This document shows, in pieces, positions 22,192 to 34,590 of a DNA stretch of 64,000 nucleotides (the first letter of the stretch is position 1; each line of letters starts with the position of its first letter). A program made the position numbers and the translations under genes. The notes under the pieces are model-generated. The model had not been told where the DNA came from, did not search any database, and saw only the letters and a list, made by a program, of their open reading frames with translations. Origin of the DNA: Trissonchulus latispiculum (taxonomy: Eukaryota > Nematoda > Enoplea > Enoplida > Ironidae); NCBI GenBank assembly GCA_030248195.1, contig JASAND010013610.1, positions 1-64,000 of the forward strand, given 5' to 3'.

Positions 22192-24787
22192 AAATTTGGT
22201 CATCTTAATCGATCTAATGTTTCTCGTGTTAGCCGAATAAATGGGTACTTATCTGCTGTAAAAGGACCCAAAAGTATATCAAATTCGAGTAATAGGTTTT
22301 AATCGTACAGAAGCAGACTGTACAAAGAGAAATTAAGTTGAAGTCACAGTTTCACATCGAAGGCACAATTTCTTGCATAAGAACGCAAGAAATTGTCCTA
22401 AAAACTAACGTTTTACTTAAAACCAATTTTAAGTATCGTGATCTTACTCAAATCATTCAGAACGTATGTTAATCCGTTTGAATCACGAACTTTCACAACA
22501 GATTACAACAGATTTGACTTGTACGAGTTTGTTCTAAGTTCAGAAAGCCGAAATGTGAGTAATGGTTGCTGGGTTCGAATCCCGCACCTATAACTTGTAT
22601 TAATGGGTTTTAACCCATTTGATTCAGGTGCGGAAGCGAACGTGGTCCTGCCGGAATCAAGCCTAGATCGTCAGTATTTCGGAAGTCTCAGTAATTTATT
22701 TAATCAGAGCTATTGGTAGTCAGTCCGAAGGAGGACATACGGATATTGGACAGTTACTTGGATCAGAATCAGTTCTATAAGGTACATTGAGAAGGTCGGA
22801 TCAGACTTTTGTGGAACGGTTAAGGCAGTGACTATTTGTGAAGTCAAGCACCAGAATTGAATACGGGACCTAAAACCTAAATCAGCAAATTGGTTAACTA
22901 TCTTTCTATAGAATTTCAAATTGAACCTTAATCTTTCAATTCCAAAAGATGAATCTGTTCGAACTAATCATCAGTCTTATTGAAGGGGTTGTCACCCCCT
23001 GCCCCTGGGCCTAACCAGTTCAGTGCTTCTCAAATCATTCGGAAGTAGACAACTTAAAGAAGAGATTAAATTAAACTACTCTTGTACTAATCCCATAAAC
23101 GGACCAGGAAACTCCCAACCGGACCCCCCTTGTGTTTGACCCTTGGCGACCGTATAGCATCCGAAAGTGCTATTGTTACTAGCATTTCGGGCTCACCCAC
23201 AGACCGGAACCGTTGTACTACTAACCCTTTAATCTAGTTAATTTAAACTGTTTAGTAGCTTTTCTTTACTGATATTATATTGTCCTTGGTAAGGAGGACG
23301 GAAAAGAGTTATAATCTAACAACACGAACACGAGCATATAGGGACTGCACGATAGAGTTTAGTAATAGGTCTAATACGTTGTTAGTTCATTAGTCAGTAA
23401 GGAAAGAAAGAGGAATATAGCAGAACTGAGTTTAGTTACCGGAATCCTTGTCCCTATCAACAATTAATAATTCAGGTAAATCAAATACTGGCAACTCTGG
23501 CAAACCACTGTTGTTTGTATACTTGTTTATACAGCATATAGTTTTGTGATTTGTAACCTGTCTTATCCCTTGTACGCACTATTATAATTCTGTTCATTGT
23601 TTATTGTCACTATTGTCGTTGCTAATATCATTATAGCTAGCATTATTAAATTGCTGTGTCCTAGTACTGAAATCTGCTTCTTAGGACATAAGGTTCCGAT
23701 CAAGATTTGGACTCATAGCCCCTGCACAAGTAAGTGTTTAAATTGAACCCTTGGTCCCGACAAAGACATCACTATCATCATTATAGAATCTTGATTTGGT
23801 AATCAAGATTCTTAATCAGTGTTCTTTGATACAGACCTGATTTCATCTTCATCCCGAAGCAGCAAGTGTCGACCCCGCTTGCTATTGATAAGCCCTACCC
23901 TCTTCAAACGAACTCACGCCTAGACCCCAACCAGGTTGACCGCAAGGAATCTTTGGTTCTGGACAAATCACCTTCCAAGGATCCTGTGCCTAAGTTTATC
24001 CTCACCGATAAACGTGTCGACCTTCCGTGTACTCGAAGTGGTTGATACCCAGAGTCAGTCGTGATAGACTGTTGCTGAATTTGGAATCCCGATCCTACCC
24101 ACTTCATTACAATAGAGATATACAAATTAATTGTTGAGCCATGATTTGTATAATAATTATAATTGTATTTTTGACATTAAATTAATAATTTAATTTAACT
24201 GATTGTGATTCAAGGTTTAGCCTGAGTCTGAGCGAGAGTTAAAGTTTGGACAGGAAGTAGCTTGAAATAGTTGATCTTAGAATCGGCGAGTAGGAATAAC
24301 TTGGTTGGTTTTAGTCTAGATACTATTGTCCCAGACCCCTGTGACTGACTTTGCGTAACTAGTAACTGTAACTAATACCAGTGCTCTGTATTGATCAAAT
24401 AATATATGTGGTTAACATCAAAGAAAGTGAGAAAAACGAACTTCCACGTTCCAGGTTTTTATTACATATATGCCAGAATTGCTTTGTTGTGAAGCACGAA
24501 AAACTGAGTGTGCCGTTTTACTTGACAGCTGAATTAATACAAGGGCATGGCTCCATTGAGGATGCTCTGAAGTAAATACTCAATTCATCAGCTAGACTTA
24601 GCATATGTTCTTGCAGTAGTGTTAATGATACATTGAAACTAAGACGGTGCCGGTTGCCACGAATATTAGTGTTAGCAATGGGCACTAACCGTTATAGAAT
24701 GTTGAAGGTCGAATATAGAATAGAAATTCTAAAGTACAACTACGTAAAGCAGGTCTAATCATTGCTACAGGAAATCATTTTATTCCA

Positions 24788-25587
24788 GTGGTAAAGTTGG
24801 AGGAGTCCTGGATAAAGCTAGACGATTTGAATCGAACCACAGCGCCTGAGACATTTGATTGTGTCAAAAATGAAAACGAACTATTATCACAGGGAATTCT
24901 AACGTATATATTATTATACAAACGAATTGTTGTAGAGGCGGAAAGGTGCCGAATAGAAATATCAGAATCTGAAAAGGATGGTTCACACAACGCCAACAGC
25001 AACGATGGAGAAAGGAAATTGGCGCAGTCAAGCAAGAAGTGGATGCAACGCCAAAGCCTGAGCAGCGAAGAAAGCGGAAGGTTCCGAAGGAAATTAGCAA
25101 AAAGTATGGAGTGGAGAACAAGTAGACCGTTGCCGAGAAGATACAGATTGTGAACGAAGGTAAGCCACAATCACATAACCGTGAGCTAATCATTCATAGA
25201 AATCAGCGTTCAAATAAATCTACTTCTCAGTCAGAAAAGAAAAAGAAGAAGCTTGATTATAATGAACAAAGCAACATCGAACTATGCAACAAGAAGTGTA
25301 TATCCTTGAGCCTAGAGAATGGCTAGGCTTACTGCCTAAACATAGACCTCAACCTAAGCCTAAACCTAAGCCTAAACCAAGGACATCATTAAGTATCCAT
25401 CGGCTACCGATTCGTTCCAGGCTAATGCTTTCTGGTCTAGCTTTCTTATGCGACTTAATGATTCAAACAAAAAGTCGAGTATGTCAAACGATTAACAGAT
25501 GAAGGAGCCACCGAGCCTCCAAATGACGATGACAGCAACGAAGATTCATCATCCGAGGAACATAATACCGTCTAATTGTCATTACAG
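24788..25587 (+). pseudogene. decayed coding remnant, possibly a transposase piece
   Basis: In one frame the left copy reads a basic stretch (KPEQRRKRKVPKEISKKYG) and then meets a stop. A later frame ends in an acidic tail (EPPNDDDSNEDSSSEE) before a stop near 25575. The right-arm copy at 62060-62637 keeps the same basic stretch open into KQTVGEKIQIVNKG. Frames shift within each copy. A basic helix-turn-helix-like start and an acidic end are known in some DNA transposases of the pogo/Tigger type, but the homology is not secure. Positions 25160-25587 have GT...AG ends and are missing from the right copy. Confidence 0.3.
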
Positions 25588-27340
25588 CAATTTCTTGATC
25601 ATCATGCACTGACTTATTTTTTCTACTTGTTTTCATTTATTGAACGCATACTTTGTTACTTGTTATGTTTTTGTTAACTCATTAATAAATTTTTGGAATC
25701 TTGCCAGCAGATTACGAAAATACACAACATTATCTGAGGATACACACATTAACGATACTTATCACGCATCCACAGCAACATACCTACATCTTTTTACTCC
25801 TCCTACCAATGTGTAGAGTCGGAAGCTTGGCTATTCTTAATGGAAACGGCTTGCCAGATAGATGATCGGGACATTGAGTCCGAAATCAGAGAACGGGCCC
25901 TCTTACCATCGTTCAGCATGTGTTTCTATCCTCTTGAATTAAAACAATCCTGATTGCCTAATCACCACCACCCTTCCGTCAAATTTATGTATACAAGGTT
26001 CCCCCCCCCCGACATATCAGCTAGGTTCCACTTTCCTTCCCTCCACAACAAGGGGAGGCCACATCTTACTTCTTACACACAAATTTTGCATAATGTAAAG
26101 GATTAGCCAATCATATGCTTTTCAGTTCACACGCAAATAAACTCATGCTATGTAAACTATGGTAAGAGAGAGCCCCCTAATTTCTACCTTAGTGTTGCGC
26201 ACTTCTTCCAATTCGTTTCACTTATTCAGATCCAAGCTTCACGCATTTCCTCATTATATACTCTTCCTTCTACAGACCACCACTCCACTACAGTTGCTCT
26301 GTATTCAGCTAGAGCCTTACTCCTTTTTTGCCAACACACGCCACCAATCACCTTTTACAGTTTCAATGCTGAAGTACCGAAAACTTTTGTAATACTGAAG
26401 TCTCTAGTGTACATCCTTTCGAAAATATAAATGTCTTTTTAATAGACTCTCAGTTTCTTACTAATGCACGCTCATAACAACAGTTACGTAAATAACCCTC
26501 TTACACTTTATCCGTATGCACGGCGACTTCTAATCTCAATAACACCACGAAGGAATAATACCCCTTTTAGGGGCAATTTGTTGTAAGTGTAGAATGTCAG
26601 AAGAATTGAAGACTGGTTACTTTCCAGCATACAGTTTCGATAAGCTGCAATATAAAATTAGCTAAATTCAAAATTTTTTGTGCAATTAATCTGCCACAGA
26701 TAGCACTGTATATGTGACACACCTATATCCGTTGCAGGTGGCTGTAGCTACACTACCTACTCATGCATGACGGTTGTCGGAACATCATCATGGGTTGGAG
26801 AAACTTTGAACAAGTCACCTAGCTCAACTTTCAGTGTGCTTCGGTGCGTGTTCCTATGGAATTGGGTGGATTCCTTCCCCCTGGGAGCTACGTTATTGGG
26901 GGAATATTCACACCAGAGGGCGCCCCACTTGGGAGGGCTCAACCGAAAGGTTTCCCCCTTTATTATTGTGTTGTCTCGCACTGTGCAGTCGCTATAATTA
27001 ACTCTTTCTCTCACCAGCCTATACTTCTCTGTGTTTGTTGATTTCCTTTTGCTCAGGACTCAGTACAATTAGTATCTTTTTTGTTATTATAATAACTTGG
27101 TGTTCTGTTCTTTAATTAAAGGGTAGTTACTTGTTTACTATACTTTAACTGAGCTCCAGTTCCGTAGGTGTCATATCTACGCTTGAGAAGAGTTGAAGTG
27201 GATAGAGTAATCTCTCCCCTGGGGCATCTTGTTGCATTATCTTGTCTGTCCCTACTCCCGAGTAGTCGGTGTGTTTCCATCTGTACTATAGTCTCCGCAT
27301 CCGTATTTTCGGGTGTGGTAACGATGTTAGTAAGTATTAA

Positions 27341-28093
27341 AGGTGGCTTGCACCAGTCGTGTTTATCTCCTGTTTAAACTACACTTGAATTTAAATTCGT
27401 GTTTAATCATCAGTGGACTTGCACCAGTCAAGTTTAAACTCAACTTGAGTTTGGAATTTGTCGTATTTAATCACCACCTACTGGAAATTTAAACTTGAGA
27501 TGAACCAGGTTTAAGGTCGCGCTTAAGGTAAAAAGGACAGGTATTCGCTGTTTTTGACGTCAATACAAAAAATAAGAAATGATTAGAGTTGTAAACACCG
27601 TAATTTTGTTAATACCCTCTTGAAATTTACTTTTTTGACGGAAAAATTGTTGCTTTAATTTTTCGTCACTAATCTGCCATTAGCCAGTGTATATACTTAC
27701 CCTCAAAATGAATACTTTGAATAAAACTAATACATTCCTGCGGAGAAAACAATTAGTGCTTGCTTCTTCTTTTACAGCCTCCAGTTTAACGTCAGGTTTA
27801 AGTTTATTGAAAATTCTGTAAACTGGTCCCATTTAAACCTCACGTTTAGCTGCTGTTTAATTTTAAATTTGTAACTTTTTATTGGCCAAATCTATCATTC
27901 TGATTGGCTTGCGGAACTAAAACGTGGTCAAGTCATGTTTAAGTCTTATTTAAGTTTAAACACGAGTTTAGTTAAACAGCAGCTAAACACCACTTGAGCA
28001 AGTGGTTAAAATTTAAACTTAAACTGCACTTTAAGTAAACTCGAGTTTAAGGATTAGTCATGAATAAACTAAACACGACTGGTGCAAGCCAGC
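27341..28093. mobile_element. inverted-repeat element flanked by TTAA
   Basis: The ends GGTGGCTTGCACCAGTCGTG and a matching inverse (CACGACTGGTGCAAGCCAGC) lie directly between TTAA at 27337-27340 and 28094-28097. TTAA duplication is typical of piggyBac- and Kolobok-type transposons. Subterminal arms contain variants of AAGTTTAAACTC. There is no transposase. A partial copy lies at the matching place in the right arm (about 46190-46722), so the insertion is older than the duplication. Confidence 0.7.
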
Positions 28094-28879
28094 TTAAGTA
28101 GGTTATTTTACTAGCCCCGTTAAAGCGCGGCATCTTTGGAGTGCTTAAAATGAGTGCCGTCGTTTTATTCATTAGCTGAAATGTCCCGTTGAATTCAGAC
28201 AACAGGACAGATAAATAACTTCAGAACCAAGTCTAAATCTGACAGGGCACTATTGCAGTTGAGTGCACTACTGCACCATTACAAGAACACCAGTGAGCAA
28301 TTTAGAAAACCGGATGAATAAAGAATTTGCATTTGAAGCTTGTAGAATAATAAAATTCAAGCTTTGAGATAATCAGAAACCAGGGTACTTTTTACCCGAG
28401 GGCCCGAAATTGACCTTCCTTCCCTGAAAATGCCTCCCCTCTCGAAATCGGATTTTTGCTCCGCCCTCCCCCCGGGCTTTTAAATCCAAATCATAACTTT
28501 AGGGAAACAATTTGGATTACAGCAAACAAACTTCAAGAAGCACCAATAACTTTACGAACTTTACCTGACTCACCGAACCCCCGAAAATTCGCTAGCGCTA
28601 CTCTTCGAAAAACTTTCGACCAAACACCAACTCAACTCTCCTTCAACTAACTTGTTCAAGCTTGAACTAATTTCTGAGATTAGCTAATTCACTGATGAAT
28701 TTAGACAACAGCTGCAAAAATACTGATCGTTTGTCAGACTTTGTGAAACTCGAACAAATTTATATATTTCTTGTGAGTGCTGTCTTCACTGTACCTTTTG
28801 AGTGAGGATCATATGAGGATCTTGACAGACTAGCAAGTTATCTGTTTAACGTGTAAATTACTGTCCTAGTCTGTCATAG

Positions 28880-29010
28880 TCACAAATGACCTGACAGGTA
28901 GTGTAATAATGGTGTTCAACAAACCATTACACTATGTGTCTGACACTTCACGAAAAGTCAAAAATTATCTGACACTTCCTGAAGTGCCCAATTATACTAT
29001 GTGATTACGA
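28880..29010. repeat. dispersed hairpin repeat, copy 2
   Basis: Same repeat as 6612-6750. It keeps the TAGTGTAAT/ATTACACTA pair and GACACTTC-CT-GAAGTGC. Confidence 0.65.
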
Positions 29011-29378
29011 CATATACAAGTATATAATTACGTTCTTTTGCATTGCATTGCAGGAACCAATTATAATTTCTGGCCAATTCAGAGTTGGGCCAGGCCATAC
29101 CAATATTCTGCTTATTAGCACGTAAAGAACTGACTCTCCACCCTCTCACTTGTTGCACGCATGGGAAAATTTCACGAGGTCTAAATTTAAATTTTAAATT
29201 TAAAGAAAGAGAGTAATCAGTAATAAGAATAAGCTAATAAGAAACCAGGGATCTCTTCAACTATTCCACCCCAAACCGTTTGGAGGGGAAATAGTTAAAT
29301 TGGGGTCATCTGTATTAAAATGTAGTTAAAGGTAGAAATAAAGGTAATAGAAGATGCTGAGCACAAATCTGACATCCG

Positions 29379-29470
29379 TTTTTCGTTTCAGCTTTTCGTT
29401 AGCTTGATATAAGCTGATTTTGTAAGCTTAAGCTGTAACTGAGCTAACGAAAAGCTGAATCGAAAAACAT
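29379..29470. repeat. small inverted repeat
   Basis: CAGCTTTTCGTTAGCT near 29390 is mirrored by AGCTAACGAAAAGCTG near 29442, closing a loop of about 35 nt with further AAGCTT-type pairing inside. Confidence 0.6.
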
Positions 29471-29663
29471 GGACTACAGATTCGAATTCAGCGACCCAGA
29501 AAACCTTTATATGCAACTTTTCAGCAAAAGAGAAGACGAAAAATTTTTTGGTTCCCCTTCCCCCTTGAGTTTCATGACTAGGTTAACTTTAAATACTTTT
29601 AGAATTCAAGATTTTGTAAAATTCAAAATTTAAAAAAAACGCAAAACGCCTTGCCCATTATAT

Positions 29664-31741
29664 CAGAGTTGACGAATGGGATTTTTTTCGAAGGGTCATC
29701 CCATCCCATCCCACTCGAAAATTTTTCTTTCCATCCCATCCCATCCCACTTGTTTATGGAAAATCAAATATAATCCCATGTTATCCCACATCGGCTGAAA
29801 TTTGAGTACAAAGTCAAACAACTATTTATCAGTCCATTACTGCTTCATTTAACGAGTATGTGTCTGCATAAAGCCATTCAACTTGTAATTTGTATTATGC
29901 ACTGTTGATTAGTTTTTTCGAAAAATCTGAACAGACAAGTATATTATAGCGTTGTCAAATGAAGAATTGATGAAGAAACTCTTATCAAACTTTTATCAAA
30001 TTTTTAAAATTTGAATCAGTCAGCTAACGAAAGCTAGACCGGAAAACGGATTTCAGATTCGTTCTCATCGCCTCACAAACACCTGTATGCAAGCTTTCAG
30101 CAAAATTTTTTCAAAAAATGTTTCGGTTCCTCTTGGCCCCCCCTTACCAAACTTAGATTCAAAATTTTAAAAAATTTTTTAAATTAAATAAATTTTAATT
30201 CATCAGCCTCCAGTATTGGTCAAAAAATGTAAAGCCAGGGCTGGAGGGAAAGCGCAAAAGATGCTAGGCGGTTAGCTAAATATATCCCGATAGCTGGATA
30301 TTTACTATTCAGGTAAAATAGGCGGATATCCGGTTATGAGATATATAATAATCCAGTATCCATCTCTTAGAGTTGTTTAGAAGAGGTTTTAATTACATTT
30401 CAGTCGGTGATCCAAAATTATTTCAGCTTCTGTAGGCAGAAAAAAATTTGGTCAGTTTCAGTTTTCTTTAAGTTTCAATCAGCAACAAAAAATAATTTCG
30501 GTTCCAGTTTAGTTTCAGTCGTTTCAGTTTGAGTTCATTCAAGAAAAGACCGTTTCTAGCGTCTAGGTTTCATGTAAAGCATAATTTGAGGATTATAAAG
30601 CCTCATCCTGCAGAATACCCAAATTTTAGTTTCAAATTGCTGATTTTGTCGACTGATTAAAATAATTTTAGTTTCAGTTTCAGGTCTCTTGACCGAAACG
30701 CAAACCTTTACAGCCTGTGAATAGTTTCAGTTTCAGTGACTGAAACATCAGAATATACCAGGGGCCAATTTCATAAAAAAAGTTGCGGATTTGCAAGTGC
30801 GAGTGTGCTAGTACTCGCACTTGAAACGCAAGTGCGGATTACAAGTGTTGCATAAAACTTTTCCGCAAACTTGCGGAAATTAGCTAAGCAAGTAGCGGAA
30901 CTTGACCCACTTGCAACGCAAGTGCGAGTACTTGCGTTGCAAGTGCGAGTAGAAGGATTTATACTTGCGTTGCAAGTGCGAGTAGAAGGAAAATTTACCA
31001 TAATTTTTCAAAAAATCGTAACTCTTTCACTATTGCATGAAATTTATTGAAATTTTCACAAAATGTTCAAAACATTTCAAAACAGTTAATTCTTAAATTT
31101 TATTAAAAACAAACAAAAATTACGACAGAAATTTCACTTTTTTTGAAAATCGTCTAGTAAAAATCAGACGACTTTACTCGCACTTGCAAGTTGCAGAGTG
31201 TTCCAGCGAGTTTTATGAAACACTTACTTGCTGCTTGTGTAAAAGCGGACTTGCAACTTGCATCGAACTTGACTCGCAGTTCAAGTGCATGTGCGGATTC
31301 CGCACTTGGCACTTTATGAAACACTTGCAGCTTGCAATTCCGCAACTTGCAGTTGCGAGTTGCGGGATCCGCAACTTGCAAACTTTTATGAAATTGGCCC
31401 CAGCTGTGAGTTAAAATGAATTGCGCTAGGAGCTGTTAATCTTACACGTTCAGGCAGCAGTAGACTCGGCAAATAACTGTAGTCAAATCCAATGTCGAAA
31501 TCTTGGTTCGGGCAAAAACAGCTCAATATATAATATGGATGCATCTAGAAATTTTTATAATTTTGAAACAATTGTCAAAAGTTAAAATTCAAAATGCAAA
31601 ATTTTGGTATTCCACTGTGAAAGCGGATTCAGTCCCAAGTAATCCCACCATCCCATATGGGACGAGATCTGAATCCCATCCCATCCCATCCCATCCCATC
31701 CCATGGGATCCCATGGGATCCCATCCTATTCGTCAACACTG
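29664..31741. mobile_element. hAT-like element with 8-bp target duplication and CCCAT arrays
   Basis: The ends CAGAGTTGACGAATGGGAT and (inverse) CAGTGTTGACGAATAGGAT are flanked by the 8-bp direct repeat CATTATAT (29656-29663 and 31742-31749). CAGTG-type ends plus 8 bp fit hAT. Just inside both ends are CCCAT/CATCC arrays (29698-29750, 31675-31730). No transposase is recognised. The internal part carries a nested foldback element (30761-31401). The matching region of the right arm lacks this element. Confidence 0.85.
30761..31401. mobile_element. foldback element, GGGGCCAATTTCATAAAA family, copy 2
   Basis: It has the same ends as the 12548-16041 element, with arms built of CTTGCA/TGCGAGT-like units and a shorter centre. 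It is nested in the hAT-like element, so it inserted later. No coding capacity. Confidence 0.85.
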
Positions 31742-31743
31742 CA

Positions 31744-31744
31744 T

Positions 31745-31799
<55 letters not shown>
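31744..31799. repeat. (AT)n microsatellite
   Basis: AT dinucleotide run with one interruption. It starts in the target duplication of the hAT-like element. Confidence 0.9.
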
Positions 31800-31849
31800 C
31801 GTTGTTAGCGGACAACTTTGAAAATCTATTTGCTTCACTTTTTGTCAGT

Positions 31850-32750
31850 TGAGTAGGATTAGTAGGCATAGTAAAGCCTGCAAATATCAGCTTGTTTTGC
31901 TGAGCTGTTAATGAGTAAGGTCCATTTTAGTGATTTTGCCATGGCAGCTAAATGGCCAATTTTACTTCTTGACTTTCTTCCACTGTATTGATCGACATAG
32001 ACGTGGTATGGTGCTGCTTTTGGTCCTCAAATTGTTCATAGAGCTCTACTATGGCTACGGAAAAGGCGTTCTCCTTCAGCTGTCATGTAGTTTCCGCAAA
32101 CTGCAGTTTTAAGGTCACTGACCCCACCCGTCGAGAGTAGTCCGAAGTAAGTTTATTCGAGCAAGAGAACTTATTACTGCGAGTCCGGAAGCAATTTTTA
32201 ATACACCGTTTTTAGGATCATAATAAACCTGCTGGCCAAAATAAGCCAAATCCCAGACCCAGTTTTGAGATATGGCCCTTCAAAGCTCGAAAAATCGCCG
32301 TTTTTGGGCCAAAACAGCAATTAAGTCAAGTTTGGGCCGAAATAGCCGACTAATGGGAAATGATAGTGAGCCAATATTTTCAGCTCATAAACTAGGTACC
32401 ATGGACAGTGTTTTAGATAAATTTCACCCAAATCTAAGAAATTTTATATCTTTCTGTTTTTCAAACCCAAAATGCGACCGAAAGAAGAGTAAGAAGAGAA
32501 TCGAGTTTTTCAGGGTGTCCGCTCTTTCTGCGAGCATCCCAGAAATCGACTTCATATATGTATTCTTTTTTTCAGATTACCGTGTATGTGGTTAGGCCTT
32601 GGTTGCCTGTCACAGTGGCTATGTGGTCACTTTTTGCCTGTGGACATGGCTATATGGCACCTAACCACACTGAAAATTACCACATAATTTTTTCTTACTC
32701 TTAAGATTTGGCTTAGGCTTAGGTGTAGATAATTAACGGCGTATGACCAC
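31850..32750. other. left-arm stretch without recognised gene
   Basis: A 107-codon frame at 32272-32595 shows no domain and its context is repeat-like (repeated GGGCCAAAA/GGGCCGAAA). It lacks an obvious right-arm partner, so part of it may be a further insertion. Confidence 0.35.
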
Positions 32751-32876
32751 TTAGCCTAGGCGCGTGACCACTAAGCCTCCAACTTGCCAACTTAGCCTGC
32801 AATTTGCCTTTGAAAATCTATACATGTCCTGCAGGAATGGCTGTGTGGCTCGATATAGCCACATACACCCCGATTG

Positions 32877-32884
<8 letters not shown>

Positions 32885-32948
<64 letters not shown>
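32885..32948. repeat. (AT)n microsatellite, left arm
   Basis: AT run whose right-arm counterpart is the longer tract at 45061-45175. Confidence 0.9.
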
Positions 32949-32952
<4 letters not shown>

Positions 32953-34590
32953 TACACATATACATAAATACATGCTAAAGCTAGTTAATATTTTGTAATT
33001 ACACGTGCATAAAATACGTGTATTGCGTACGCACCAACACGGAACCAAAAAATCAAACTCTGCCTGACCGCTTTCAAATGTACCAGTCTACCATACACGG
33101 AAGCTGAATATATAAGCAAAGACAAGATCCATCATTGGCTCACTCCCGAGCTTGGACTTGTGTATATCTGAGATTTTTAAATTGATTCATCAATTTAACA
33201 TAATGTTATTTCGCATTTTGCAATATTTTACATACTAAGGATTCAGATTACCCCCGCCACACCCCGAAATACAGACAGCCTTTTCAATACTTTTTGCATT
33301 GAATTATTAAGGTGGAGAAGGTTTGGAGCAACTGCAGCCTTTTTCTTAACGTGATTTCTTGTCTTTAGTCATGCTCCATAATGTAGAAAGGAAAGCTTGA
33401 CACCAATGCAAACACTGACCACGCCAACTTTTTGAGCCTATTTGCTTGGCTAAATTACCTGTAATTTTAGCTGAAGAATTTTTATGTTGAAGGGAATATA
33501 CATACTCCCTTATGAGTGTAACGCTCAATCTTCTTCTTCCTCCTGGCTAGCTGCTGACCTATAGCCACGTATAAACTAGTTGATCGGGAAAGGCTGGGTT
33601 GAGTTAGGCGTCCAATCTCTATTGGGTAGTTCACCTGTGCGTATATGTGTTATGTTGCTATTGGCTGTGGGGGTTTTCTAAGACTCACCCATTGTGGATC
33701 TCTAAAATCTCCCCTCCTATTCTGTTGGATTGTTTCATTGCTTGTCTGTCTTAAAGTAGCTTTGTTTTGTTGCTCCTTATAGTAGTGTTTGAGGCCGGCC
33801 GGGGTTGTGGTGGTGATGTTGCCCTCTCCAGTAGCCGCGTTCAGTTCGACAACTCCCGGCCCATCGCTCGAGCGGCCTCGATACGACTAGTCGTATTGGT
33901 AGAAATTTCAAAACTGCAGCCGTTCTTCATCAAGCATTGGATGCAATCTCTCATCGCATTGAGCTTTCTCTGAATTGGAGACGTTTTAGCTCAAATAAAA
34001 AATTGTCCCTCCGCAATAGTGCGAATTTTCATTCTGCCAAAATCACGCGAATCCATAGGGCAGTTACTACGAAATCGGTGTTGAAAACAAATAGCCTCAG
34101 TTTAGCCAAAATGGTTTTTCGGCCAAATCTCTAGCTTAAAGCAACAAACTCCAGCTAATGGACACTGATAAAATGTGCAAAGAGACTGTGTATCGATCGA
34201 GTATAACTATGCCAAGATTGTCCACAAGATTTGGCAGTAATTTTGAAAAAGCTGATTTTCTCGGAAATGGTCATTTTGGACTCCCAAAACTAGGGCAGCT
34301 TTATACCTTTCGCTTGTGCGACTTTCTGAACTGCCATTGCTTGCGTGTTTTCACCCAAAGCAATTCTTAAGTCTGACTGGGCCTACTCATCAAAAAACCA
34401 CAAGCAAAAAGACCTCTCGATTGAAATGAAAAGCGGAAACGTGATGCAAACAATCAGTATCAATAAAATGCTATCTTATGGCTGTTTAGAAGCCCTAAAG
34501 TGTGAACGATTATAGTAGAAAGTAAAAGATTCATAAATAAGAAGACTGAAATAAAGGACTGAACATTTTTAACTGTTGTGCATCTTATGA

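Larger units (their letters stand above)
16981..24120. other. 7-kb non-coding interval dense in stem-loops
   Basis: No protein-coding gene is supported in this interval. Short, perfect or near-perfect inverted repeats with different stem sequences recur throughout. Stem arms: 16984-16999 (GGGGA/TCCCC), 17094-17115 (8 bp), 18488-18517 (10 bp), 18518-18534 (6 bp), 18557-18576 (20-bp palindrome GGTTTGACTTAAGTCAAACC), 18593-18619 (11 bp), 18621-18637 (8 bp), 18668-18699 (11 bp), 18700-18731 (8 bp), 19312-19360 (compound), 19385-19418 (14 bp), 20497-20520 (11 bp), 21637-21662 (10 bp), 22365-22396 (12 bp), 23161-23190, 23785-23812 (12 bp). Several loops share a TTGTTA/TTGTCA core. The interval may be a structured RNA, an unusual mobile element, or sequence shaped by template switching. 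It stops just before the left end of the large inverted duplication. Confidence 0.6.
24147..34584 (+). repeat. left arm of a giant inverted duplication
   Basis: Reverse-complement matches to the right arm run collinearly: 24150 with 63830, 24790 with 62637, 26160 with 61680, 26770 with 59110, 27030 with 47030, 27500 with 46570, 28400 with 45910, 33050 with 44960, 33350 with 44550, 33840 with 43340, 34000 with 41660, 34570 with 41090. Identity looks about 95% in the inner part (33300-33660) and about 90% near 24800. The outer edge is near 24147, where only weak similarity continues. The inner edge is at 34584. Arm-specific insertions include the hAT-like element at 29664-31741. Confidence 0.9.

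Noticed and set aside
22560..22640. Perfect box B (GGTTCGAATCCC) suggesting a tRNA gene
   Set aside because: No box A, no D or anticodon arm, and no acceptor pairing could be found around it.
16981..24120. CRISPR array
   Set aside because: Repeats are hairpins with differing stems rather than constant repeats with unique spacers, and the genome is animal.
32272..32595. 107-codon frame in the left arm
   Set aside because: Internally repetitive (GGGCCAAAA) sequence with no domain and no conserved counterpart in the right arm.
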